A stretch of 9,701 nucleotides of DNA from Pseudomonadota bacterium. GTDB taxonomy: Bacteria > Pseudomonadota > Gammaproteobacteria > Enterobacterales > Enterobacteriaceae. Shown here piece by piece: positions 1 to 6,574 of this stretch. The notes beneath the pieces were generated by a model, which was given only the letters and a program-made list of their open reading frames with translations, was not told the DNA's origin and searched no databases. Positions within the stretch are counted from its first letter, which is position 1, and each line of letters starts with the position of its first letter. The position numbers and the translations under genes were made by a program. Location: contig JAEYFY010000440.1 of NCBI GenBank assembly GCA_023454395.1, positions 1 to 9,701 on the forward strand. Reading direction: 5' to 3'.

Positions 1-703
1 CGGTACTGTTGACGGTCCCGGAATACGTTTCATTGTTTTCTTTCAAGGATGCCTAATGAGATGCCTCTATTGTCACAACCGTGACACATGGGATACTCAT
101 GGTGGGCAAATCGTCACAGTTGATGAATTAATGAAAGAGGCGGTTACCTATCGTCATTTTATGAATGCTTCTGGCGGGGGTGTTACTGCTTCAGGTGGCG
201 AAGCAATTTTGCAAGCAGAGTTTGTGCGCGATTGGTTCCGCGCTTGTCAGAAAGAAAATATCCATACCTGCTTAGATACTAACGGCTTTGTTCGTCGTTA
301 TGATCCCGTTATTGATGAATTAATGGATGCCACTGACTTAGTGATGCTCGACCTCAAACAAGTCAACGATGAGATCCACCAAAAGCTCGTTGGTGTATCA
401 AACCAGCGTACACTTGAATTCGCACGTTATTTAGCAAAACGAGGCCAAAAAACATGGGTTCGTTATGTTGTTGTACCAGGTTGGTCTGATGATGATGATT
501 CTGCTCATCGTTTAGGCGAATTTATTAAAGATATGAAAAATATCGAAAAAGTAGAACTTCTACCTTACCACGAACTCGGCAAACATAAATGGGTAGCTTT
601 AGGAGAAGAATACAAGCTAGATGGTATTCATCCACCGTCAAAAGAGACGATGGAAAATGTAAAATCAATTCTTGAATCTTACGGCCATAAAGTGATGTAC
701 TAA
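1..703 (+). CDS. pflA: Pyruvate formate-lyase 1-activating enzyme, 5'-truncated by the window edge
   Basis: This is a radical SAM enzyme that uses a [4Fe-4S] cluster and S-adenosylmethionine to install the glycyl radical on pyruvate formate-lyase during anaerobic growth. The reading frame is already open at base 2 ([10 protein letters not shown]), so the ATG at 56 is internal. By alignment with the 246-residue E. coli protein as I remember it, about 13 N-terminal residues are missing. The CxxxCxxC cluster motif is complete: Cys codons at 50, 62 and 71 ([11 protein letters not shown]). The GGE segment (ASGGEA) typical of SAM binding follows, then VMLDLKQ and [10 protein letters not shown]. The stop TAA is at 701-703. 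The E. coli partners pflB and focA would lie upstream, outside the window. A terminator follows the stop closely, so pflA ends its transcript. Confidence 0.97.
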   Translation, partial: GTVDGPGIRFIVFFQGCLMRCLYCHNRDTWDTHGGQIVTVDELMKEAVTYRHFMNASGGGVTASGGEAILQAEFVRDWFRACQKENIHTCLDTNGFVRRYDPVIDELMDATDLVMLDLKQVNDEIHQKLVGVSNQRTLEFARYLAKRGQKTWVRYVVVPGWSDDDDSAHRLGEFIKDMKNIEKVELLPYHELGKHKWVALGEEYKLDGIHPPSKETMENVKSILESYGHKVMY

Positions 704-726
704 GCTTTTCTACTTAAGATTAATTT

Positions 727-763
727 AAGAAGCAGCGGTTTTAAGCGCTGCTTTTTTTGTTTT
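727..763 (+). terminator. Rho-independent terminator of pflA
   Basis: AGCAGCG (731-737) pairs perfectly with CGCTGCT (746-752) around an 8-base loop. Flanking A/T pairs can lengthen the stem. A run of T residues follows (752-758, then more after one G). It starts about 25 bases after the pflA stop. Confidence 0.92.
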
Positions 764-925
764 TATATCATTAAAAACATTCAAAATAAATAAAGTCATT
801 TTTTTAATTATATGAAGTTAAATTAAATTATTTAAATCATTTTGTATTAATAAAAGAATAATTGTTCCCACAAGTAAAAATACACATAATAAGATTATCC
901 TTAACCTATATTAAGTTGAATATAG
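764..925. other. AT-rich gene-free stretch between pflA and the membrane protein gene
   Basis: The space from the pflA stop (703) to the membrane protein start (1004) is 300 bases. Apart from the pflA terminator and a candidate promoter near 926-955, I see no gene in it. The DNA is nearly all A and T. The only small dyad is TTGT-TCCC-ACAA at 862-873, which I cannot assign to a known regulator. Confidence 0.5.
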
Positions 926-955
926 TTGATTAATAACAAAACAAAAAGATATTAT
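926..955 (+). promoter_or_regulatory. Candidate sigma-70 promoter for the membrane protein gene
   Basis: TTGATT (926-931) and TATTAT (950-955) are separated by 18 bases. They resemble -35 and -10 boxes and would start transcription near 962, about 40 bases ahead of the preferred ATG at 1004. In DNA this AT-rich such matches arise by chance, so the call rests mainly on placement. Confidence 0.35.
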
Positions 956-1003
956 AGAAGACTTATATTTATAAACAAAGATATTGGGATTAAGGTACAG
1001 GAA

Positions 1004-1891
1004 ATGGAACAAAACAATAATTCATCGCTAACAGAGCCACAAGAGGTATTTACGCCTATTCCTCAAGCACGAGGCGCCGCAGGGGGTGTTCGCTGGTTAG
1101 GGCTAGGATGGGATTTAATAAAAGAACGTTTTTGGATGTGGATAGGCGTTATTATTATCTACTTTATCGTTAGTCTTATTATATCGACCATTCTTGGATT
1201 TATTCCGCTAATTGGTCCAATCATCTCTCCTTTTATTACTACTGTATTAGCTGCAGGTGTTGTGGCAATTGCTCATCAACAATATGAGACTCAACGTCTT
1301 GATGTTGATACTTTATTCTTTGGTTTTTATAACAAACGTTATCTTAGCTTGATGGGTGCTTACGGTATTAGTTTTCTAATTTTACTTGCTGGGATTATTC
1401 TTGCCCTTATCGTCAGTAGTGCTGCTATGATGGATATTTTTTATGCTATCAATAGTGATTATCCTGAAGAAATTATTGCTGACATGATGGTAGATAACTC
1501 TTCTGGCTTTATGCTGTTTTTTATCATTATGGCTATCTTTGGTGCGCTAAGTACGGCGGCTTATTGGTTTGTCCCAGCGCTGGTGTTAGTCAACGGTTAT
1601 AAAGCATTCCCTGCAGTTAAAGCGAGCCTTTCGGCAGTAAAAATAAATTTAGCTGGTGGATTCTTCTTCTTTATTTTACTGTTCTTTATTATCGCAATTA
1701 GTGTTATTCCATTTGGTTTAGGGTTATTAATTACTATTCCTCTTTCTTATACTGCAATGTATGGCTCTTATCGTGACATTTTTTATCACCATAATGTAGG
1801 TAACCAAGGAAATAATGGTGGAATTGGTGGAAGTGGAACGATTTCTCTTAATAAAACCGCAGAATCAAATATTGGTAAATTAGTCAGTTAA
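1004..1891 (+). CDS. BPSS1780-type multi-pass inner-membrane protein, function unknown
   Basis: A 295-residue hydrophobic protein. The short polar N-terminus contains PQARGAAGGVRWLGLGWDLI, the kind of opening seen in proteins annotated as BPSS1780 family membrane proteins. About six membrane segments follow, near residues 45-65, 70-92, 115-140, 168-195, 216-233 and 236-254. The stretch YWFVPALVLVNGYKAFPAV leading into the fifth segment is the other family-like signature. The tail after about residue 264 is polar and Gly/Asn-rich, with no predicted fold. The frame is open further upstream to a TTG at 926, but I prefer the ATG at 1004. It has AAGG at 992-995, eight bases upstream, and its sequence begins the family-like part, whereas the extra 26 residues are basic and unlike a signal. 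Family assignment is from memory of the motif. No biochemical role is known to me. Confidence 0.82.
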   Translation: MEQNNNSSLTEPQEVFTPIPQARGAAGGVRWLGLGWDLIKERFWMWIGVIIIYFIVSLIISTILGFIPLIGPIISPFITTVLAAGVVAIAHQQYETQRLDVDTLFFGFYNKRYLSLMGAYGISFLILLAGIILALIVSSAAMMDIFYAINSDYPEEIIADMMVDNSSGFMLFFIIMAIFGALSTAAYWFVPALVLVNGYKAFPAVKASLSAVKINLAGGFFFFILLFFIIAISVIPFGLGLLITIPLSYTAMYGSYRDIFYHHNVGNQGNNGGIGGSGTISLNKTAESNIGKLVS

Positions 1892-1935
1892 TCTTCGATT
1901 TAATTGATTAAAACGAAAAAATAATGTCTTTTTCT

Positions 1936-1979
1936 TGCACTCCAACAGTTAATTAGTAAAGTTGGAGTGCATTTTATTT
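1936..1979 (+). terminator. Rho-independent terminator after the membrane protein gene
   Basis: A perfect 11-bp inverted repeat, TGCACTCCAAC (1936-1946) and GTTGGAGTGCA (1961-1971), has a 14-base loop and is followed by TTTTATTT. It begins 45 bases after the stop at 1891. On the opposite strand the hairpin is not followed by a T run, so it is a poor terminator for the convergent gene that ends at 1999. Confidence 0.88.
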
Positions 1980-1998
1980 CTCTTATTTTGACTAATTA

Positions 1999-4140
1999 TT
2001 ATCTCCAATGTAACGGTATGATTTTATAAAATATATCTTTGAAGTGTTCTTTTCCATAATCACTCATTATTGAAAAAAGTACATCCGTACATTGAAACAT
2101 TTCATTCATGCCTAATAGTCTATCACTCCATTCTTTAAAGTTTTTTTCCATTAATTTCGGATTTAATTCATTAGCCTTACTCATTAAAGCATAAGCATAC
2201 ATTCTTAATATTTCAGGTGAATCTGAATCGGTGCCAAATACAGAGCTTGATGAATATTTAACAATTAAAGCAGAAAGACTTAATAAATATTGAGATTTCA
2301 ATGCGTTATTTTCCAAAGTAATATCAAAAAGTTCACAAAGTTTTTGATAATGTTCAATAATTAGAGAACTTTTTTTAATATTACCATCTAAAGCATTTAA
2401 AAATGGCTTAAATACTTCACTTAACTTTTCTTGTTCTTGAATATTAATAAGCTTTTCGTTAGATAAAGGCTTCATACCTATTAAAACAGAGTGAAATTGT
2501 TCATAAAAACCACTTGATTTAAATAATGACAACCATTTATTAGATTCAATTTTATTAGCCATTTTGTTATAACTATTTTTAAAAATAACAAAATCAGGTA
2601 TAGTACTTGTCTCTGAAATTTTAAAACCATTAAATAATTCATAATAATCAATATTATTAATCCCCTGGCAATCATTATTAATATAAAGATAAAATCTAGT
2701 CCAACTCGTATTATTTTCTATATTATTATCAAATAAAACATTAACTATATCTTCATGATTAATAACTATTTTTTTATCTTTATTTTTATTTGATAAAATA
2801 TAATTAAAACTGTTTTTATCATACCAATCAACCTTTCTATCACCACAATCAATATCATTTTCTTGAACAAAAGATTTTATCTCTTTAAGATTAAGATATT
2901 TATCATATAACGCTCTCGCTCTATCTCTAACATTTTGATTTTCATGATAAAGTGATAATACCATTAGCTTAATAAATTGATCATTATTTTCTAACATAAA
3001 GCTTTTCATCTTATCATTATCATAATGATCAATTAGATCTAAATGAAAAGATAAAAAATCAGGGGATAATTTATCAATAGAATTGCTACATTCTTCATCA
3101 AAATATTTACTATATAAAATATCAGTAACAAATTTTTTAATTATTTCATTTTTACAAAAATATTGATTAGAAAAAATATTTTCTATTATAAATTCTGCTG
3201 ATAGCCCTATATTATCATTATCATTATCATGACCATCATGATCATTATAATTATATAAAATATTACGCTGTATTTTTAAAATCAGTGCGCTCATCAATGA
3301 TGTTTTTATTGCATCATATTTATCATTTATAGAACTAATGGTTTCAAATAGAGTTTTTTTATTTTTCATTAAAGGAATATTGTCAATATCAAATTCTATT
3401 TTTGTATTATCAAGTGTCGAATTTTCAAAATTAGCACTTTTTACCTTAATTGTTGCATTACTTAAATCACTGTTTATAAAGTTTACATTCTCTATATTTG
3501 AAAATAAAAAATCAGTGTTGATTAAATTACAATGATTAAACGTTGAATTTTTTATTGTTGAAGAATGAAAATGAGATCTAGTTAATTCACAATCCGTAAA
3601 TATTGATTCATTTATATTACATTTTTTAAATTGTGAACCACACATATTTGCGTCATTAATATTAACATTCTTAATATTAAAACTATTAAATTTATCGTTA
3701 TTAATTTTTTTATTTTCAAATAAAAAATCCATTAAATCTTTATTTATAAAATGATTAACATTAACATCCTTATTGGTTGATCGATAAATTCCTACTCTAT
3801 TTTTATAATTTCCTATGATCTTTTTTTGTGGACTATTTTTTATTTTTTTATTGGTCAATAAGTTTTTTAATACAACTATAAATTTATACTCACACGCATA
3901 TTCTATTTTAATTTCATTTAATTTTAAAAATAAAGACTCATAATTTTTTATTTTTTCTTGAATAATAGAGTTATCATCAGGATTTTTTTGTAATTTTAAT
4001 TTCTCACTTGTTAGTTTTACTGTTAATATTTTATTAGCAAGATTAAAATTACGGATAGATGGACTTTTCTCTGCAAGATCAATCGCTAAAATTGCATCTT
4101 GTTTGATTTTAACTTTTAAATACATAAATAGATTATTCAT
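1999..4140 (-). CDS. SopA/NleL-like HECT-type E3 ubiquitin ligase, candidate secreted effector
   Basis: A 713-residue protein from the ATG at 4140. Three parts are visible. The N-terminal ~150 residues are Lys-rich and mostly helical in character. Residues ~154-250 are a pentapeptide-repeat beta-helix with about a dozen five-residue steps (for example CNINESIFTDCEL and CNLINTDF). A long C-terminal part carries a WTRFYLYI segment, an FGTDSDSP segment, and WSDRLLGMNEMFQCTDVLF near the end. Cys684 lies exactly 29 residues from the C-terminus. As I recall, this is the distance of catalytic Cys753 in the 782-residue SopA (Salmonella) and NleL (E. coli O157). Those proteins are type III effectors that take ubiquitin from host E2 enzymes. 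By analogy this protein would act inside a eukaryotic cell. I see no signal peptide. Base composition is extreme: hand counts give 6 G+C of 60 at 3661-3720 and 12 of 60 at 2701-2760. That suggests transfer. The alternative is an uncharacterised pentapeptide-repeat protein with no ligase activity. Confidence 0.8.
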   Translation of the reverse strand: MNNLFMYLKVKIKQDAILAIDLAEKSPSIRNFNLANKILTVKLTSEKLKLQKNPDDNSIIQEKIKNYESLFLKLNEIKIEYACEYKFIVVLKNLLTNKKIKNSPQKKIIGNYKNRVGIYRSTNKDVNVNHFINKDLMDFLFENKKINNDKFNSFNIKNVNINDANMCGSQFKKCNINESIFTDCELTRSHFHSSTIKNSTFNHCNLINTDFLFSNIENVNFINSDLSNATIKVKSANFENSTLDNTKIEFDIDNIPLMKNKKTLFETISSINDKYDAIKTSLMSALILKIQRNILYNYNDHDGHDNDNDNIGLSAEFIIENIFSNQYFCKNEIIKKFVTDILYSKYFDEECSNSIDKLSPDFLSFHLDLIDHYDNDKMKSFMLENNDQFIKLMVLSLYHENQNVRDRARALYDKYLNLKEIKSFVQENDIDCGDRKVDWYDKNSFNYILSNKNKDKKIVINHEDIVNVLFDNNIENNTSWTRFYLYINNDCQGINNIDYYELFNGFKISETSTIPDFVIFKNSYNKMANKIESNKWLSLFKSSGFYEQFHSVLIGMKPLSNEKLINIQEQEKLSEVFKPFLNALDGNIKKSSLIIEHYQKLCELFDITLENNALKSQYLLSLSALIVKYSSSSVFGTDSDSPEILRMYAYALMSKANELNPKLMEKNFKEWSDRLLGMNEMFQCTDVLFSIMSDYGKEHFKDIFYKIIPLHWR
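3211..3246 (-). repeat. Short hexanucleotide repeat inside the effector-like gene
   Basis: On the plus strand ATTATC occurs three times in a row (3211-3228), followed by related ATGACC, ATCATG and ATCATT units. It encodes an Asp/His/Asn linker (DHDGHDNDNDN) at residues ~300-310, just after the beta-helix and before the central region. Each unit is two codons, so gain or loss of copies would keep the frame. Confidence 0.6.
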
Positions 4141-4142
4141 AA

Positions 4143-4150
4143 CCTTCACC
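4143..4150 (-). promoter_or_regulatory. Ribosome binding site that sets the effector-like gene start
   Basis: On the minus strand GGTGAAGG precedes ATG (4140-4138). GGTGA matches the 3' part of the full Shine-Dalgarno sequence and leaves five bases before the ATG. AAGG alone would be too close. The frame also runs upstream to a GTG at 4179, but that codon has no comparable site. Confidence 0.55.
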
Positions 4151-4332
4151 AATGTATATTTTAAAATAATAAAAAGCACACGTTTTATTCTTAATTATTA
4201 ATTGATATATAATTAAAAACCTATAATTTATTATTTTTATAATTAGATAAATTTAATTAATTTTCTATAATAAAATAACCAAATACATAATGGCTAATTA
4301 ATTATAAATTTTATAGTGTGAATATATAAAAG

Positions 4333-4371
4333 AAAAAAGAACAGTCGATGTCACCATCCACTGTTCTTTTT
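4333..4371 (-). terminator. Terminator of allD
   Basis: AGAACAGT (4338-4345) pairs with ACTGTTCT (4360-4367). After a single C-C mismatch the stem continues with GATG (4347-4350) and CATC (4355-4358), leaving a 4-base loop. Read on the minus strand it ends in TTTTTT and lies about 20 bases after the allD stop. The 3' arm on the plus strand is also followed by T residues, so the hairpin could work both ways. It separates allD from the AT-rich effector-like gene. Confidence 0.85.
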
Positions 4372-4392
4372 ATTGAGAATTGAGATGTTATA

Positions 4393-5442
4393 TTAACCCG
4401 CAAACGGATTTTTATTATCGTAAGATTTATTATAAAGTGCATCAGATATTAAATAATTATAAATTTCATCAACAATTTCAATACCTTCTTTTTCACTTCT
4501 TTGTTCTTCTATTTGACTATTCTCACCAGGATAAAGCACTTTCTCCACATGAGGAGCTGGCTTAATTGCATTTAACTCCCCCATAGCCTGTGAGATATGT
4601 TCTCTAAATAATGAGGCATCAGTAAAGAAAGCAGGATTAATAACAATATGTAATTGCCCTAGCTCTCGCCCTTGTGTTAAATCGTGATACATCGAACTGA
4701 CATGTTTACCGAAAGGAAGCCCCAGCAAAATACCAGACAACACATCAACCATCATCATTAAACCATAACCTTTAGGTCCCGCAATAGGTAATAAACCTTT
4801 TACTGCGAAGGGATCTGTCGTAGGTTTACCACTTTCATCAACTGCCCAAGTATCAGGAATATCGACATGACGCGAGCGCGCATCGAGTACCTTGCCCCAT
4901 GCCTGTACAGTTGTCGCCATATCAAATGTAATACGTTTATCGCCAACTCCAGGCGCTGAAAAAGCGATAGGATTAGTGCCGTAATAGACTTCAGAGCCAC
5001 CAAAAGGAACAACCATAGGATCAGATTGACACAGCGAAATACCCACCATGCCTGCTCGTGATGCTTGTTCAACAAAATAAGACAGCGCACCACTATGACC
5101 AATTCGTCTTACACCAACAACCGCAACGCCCTTCTCCTGTGCCATTTTAATTGCGCATTCCATTGCATCTTTCGCTGCGACATGTCCAGCACCATTATCA
5201 CCATCAAATACAGCGCTACATGGCCCCGTTTCAGTATACGTAAAATTAGGCGTCGTATTTGTACCGCCTTTACTGATCCGCTCTGCATAATATTCCACAC
5301 GCACAGCACCATGAGAATGAATACCTTTGGCATCAGCATGGACTAAGACATCAGCCACCGTATCAGCATGAGGCTCACTCAATCCTGCATGATGTAATTT
5401 ATTTTTGATTAATTGATGTAACTGCTGTTTAGAAACTATCAT
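4393..5442 (-). CDS. allD: Ureidoglycolate dehydrogenase, NAD(P)-dependent (malate/L-lactate dehydrogenase type-2 family)
   Basis: Cytosolic oxidoreductase that converts (S)-ureidoglycolate to oxalurate in anaerobic allantoin breakdown. The 349 residues match the length of E. coli AllD, and long segments read the same as I remember it, for example HSHGAVRVEYYAERISKGG (43-60), DMATTVQAWGKVLDARSR (174-191), AGPKGYGLMMM (221-231) and the end ISDALYN...NPFA. Family residues in place include His44, Arg48, His116 (GHSG) and Asp141 (QSDPMVVPFGG). The ATG at 5442 gives the family start; an AAGAG-like site lies eight bases upstream. G+C is clearly higher than around it (35 of 60 at 4861-4920). None of the usual partners (allC, allE, allantoinase, carbamate kinase) is in view, so it stands alone here. 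A related 2-hydroxyacid substrate is possible, but the similarity favours AllD. Confidence 0.92.
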   Translation of the reverse strand: MIVSKQQLHQLIKNKLHHAGLSEPHADTVADVLVHADAKGIHSHGAVRVEYYAERISKGGTNTTPNFTYTETGPCSAVFDGDNGAGHVAAKDAMECAIKMAQEKGVAVVGVRRIGHSGALSYFVEQASRAGMVGISLCQSDPMVVPFGGSEVYYGTNPIAFSAPGVGDKRITFDMATTVQAWGKVLDARSRHVDIPDTWAVDESGKPTTDPFAVKGLLPIAGPKGYGLMMMVDVLSGILLGLPFGKHVSSMYHDLTQGRELGQLHIVINPAFFTDASLFREHISQAMGELNAIKPAPHVEKVLYPGENSQIEEQRSEKEGIEIVDEIYNYLISDALYNKSYDNKNPFAG

Positions 5443-5548
5443 AGAATATGCTCTTTTGTAGGGTTCTAATTAAATAGAATTGTCATAAATAACGAAGGTA
5501 AATTCGAGCGATAGGTCTAATTTAACAGCATAAATAGGATCTGCCGTG

Positions 5549-5563
5549 ATCGGTTTAACCAAT
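5549..5563 (-). promoter_or_regulatory. Candidate GntR/FadR-subfamily operator (PdhR-like box) upstream of allD
   Basis: ATCGGTTTAACCAAT is a 15-base dyad whose half-sites agree at six of seven positions. It matches the PdhR-type pattern ATTGGT-N3-ACCAAT at 11 of 12 fixed positions. It lies about 107 bases ahead of the allD start. A weaker outer dyad, ATCTGCC (5539-5545) with GGCGGAT (5564-5570), surrounds it. PdhR, LldR and GlcC are regulators of this family that control 2-oxo- and 2-hydroxyacid genes. Which one would act here cannot be told from the sequence. Confidence 0.4.
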
Positions 5564-5637
5564 GGCGGATTGCGTTATATTTTTGTTAAATAGTCATTCT
5601 TTTATTAAAAAGCTTTTTATAATCCCTCTCATAATAA

Positions 5638-5668
5638 ACAAAAAAGTGGCATAATTTCTTACACCACT
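5638..5668 (-). terminator. Terminator of the metNIQ-type operon
   Basis: On the minus strand AGTGGTGTAA pairs with TTATGCCACT (two wobble pairs) around a GAAA tetraloop, followed by TTTTTT. In plus coordinates the arms are 5659-5668 and 5645-5654. It lies about 30 bases after the lipoprotein gene stop and ahead of allD, so allD probably has its own promoter. Confidence 0.85.
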
Positions 5669-5698
5669 CTTTGATACGTTAGTTTAAAAATAAACTGA

Positions 5699-6523
5699 TT
5701 ATGGAACAGGAACTGCTTCGCCTTTAAAGGTATCCAAAATAAATTTTTTGGTTTCAGGCGCTTTTAGTTGTGCCATTAATTTAGCAATACGCGGATCGTT
5801 TTTATCTTCTTCTCTTATAACAACCACATTGGCAAACTTGCTGTTAGCCGCAGGCTCTGTATAAATTACTTCTTTGCTTAAATCTAGCCCAGCATTAATG
5901 GCAAAGTGCCCATCAATAGAAGCGACATCTGCTTCACCATTTTTATATATTTGTGGCAACAATGGACCATCATAGGTAAATAAAAACTTAATATTACGAG
6001 GATTCTCAACGATGTCATCAATCGTAGAATCATCAGGATCAATACCATCTCGTAATTTAATTAAACCCTCATCTTGAAACAGTTTTAATATATGTCCATG
6101 TTGTGCCAGATTATTGCTACTAATCATTTTTGCACCATTAGATAAATCTTGTAAGCTTTTATATTTCTGCGAGAAAAAACGATATGGGTGCATATGCACT
6201 GCGCCTGCTGATACTAATTTCCAATCAGGGTGATCAGCTAGTGTTTTATTTAAATAAGGCACATGTTGGAAGAAGTTTGCATCCAATTCTTTTTCTGCTA
6301 ATGCTTGATTAGGAATAATATAATCATTAAAAATTCTAATATCTAACTCTAATCCTTCTTTGGCTAGTTGCGGTTTAATAAATTCTAGAATTTCCGCATG
6401 AGGTGTACTTGATGCACCGATAATTAATTTATTTTCTGATTTTTCATCTGATGGTTTGCAAGCAGAGAGCGCTAGGGTAATAAGTAGCAGTGATCCCAGT
6501 TTTTTAAATACTGTTAGTTTCAT
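5699..6523 (-). CDS. metQ: MetQ-like substrate-binding lipoprotein of an ABC importer (NlpA family)
   Basis: A 274-residue lipoprotein that would present substrate to the MetI-MetN-type importer. The N-terminus has a Lys pair, a hydrophobic core and a lipobox LSAC with Cys22 as the lipidated residue. Family landmarks follow: FNDYIIPNQAL (65-75), DANFFQHVPYL (81-91), KSLQDL (122-127), GLIKLRDG (153-160) and IVENPRN (171-177). The ligand pocket is unusual. Where methionine-binding MetQ proteins have an NDPTN-x-GR motif, this protein has NNLAQHGH (137-144), so the Arg becomes His144 and an Asn becomes Gln141. The later I-N position is I-D (Asp204). The ATG at 6523 has AAGG eight bases upstream, and 51 bases separate it from metI. 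The symbol describes family and operon position; the substrate may not be L-methionine. Confidence 0.88.
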   Translation of the reverse strand: MKLTVFKKLGSLLLITLALSACKPSDEKSENKLIIGASSTPHAEILEFIKPQLAKEGLELDIRIFNDYIIPNQALAEKELDANFFQHVPYLNKTLADHPDWKLVSAGAVHMHPYRFFSQKYKSLQDLSNGAKMISSNNLAQHGHILKLFQDEGLIKLRDGIDPDDSTIDDIVENPRNIKFLFTYDGPLLPQIYKNGEADVASIDGHFAINAGLDLSKEVIYTEPAANSKFANVVVIREEDKNDPRIAKLMAQLKAPETKKFILDTFKGEAVPVP

Positions 6524-6574
6524 TATTGTAACCTTATTTTTAAATTTGATTTTTTAATTGAATTAATTCTTTAA

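Noticed and set aside
926..1003. Upstream extension of the membrane protein gene from a TTG at 926
   Set aside because: The added 26 residues are basic and unlike the family, there is no ribosome binding site for the TTG, and the TTG overlaps the candidate -35 box. The ATG at 1004 has AAGG at good spacing.
4141..4179. GTG at 4179 as start of the effector-like gene
   Set aside because: It lacks a Shine-Dalgarno sequence, while the ATG at 4140 is preceded by GGTGAAGG.
4180..4332. Promoter of the effector-like gene
   Set aside because: Several TATAAT-like hexamers occur in this nearly pure A/T stretch, for example minus-strand TATAAT at 4306-4301, but none has a convincing -35 partner, so no single promoter can be chosen.
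5470..5574. Minus-strand open frame of 34 codons (contains KPITADPIYAVKLDLSLEF) between the importer operon and allD, possible gene remnant
   Set aside because: It reads like protein but has no ATG or ribosome binding site, is short enough to occur by chance, and overlaps the candidate operator. A protein-level search of the peptide would decide; a hit to a longer family would make it a pseudogene fragment.
5607..5618. Palindrome AAAAAGCTTTTT
   Set aside because: Too short and AT-rich to be distinguished from chance. It is beyond the stronger terminator hairpin at 5645-5668.
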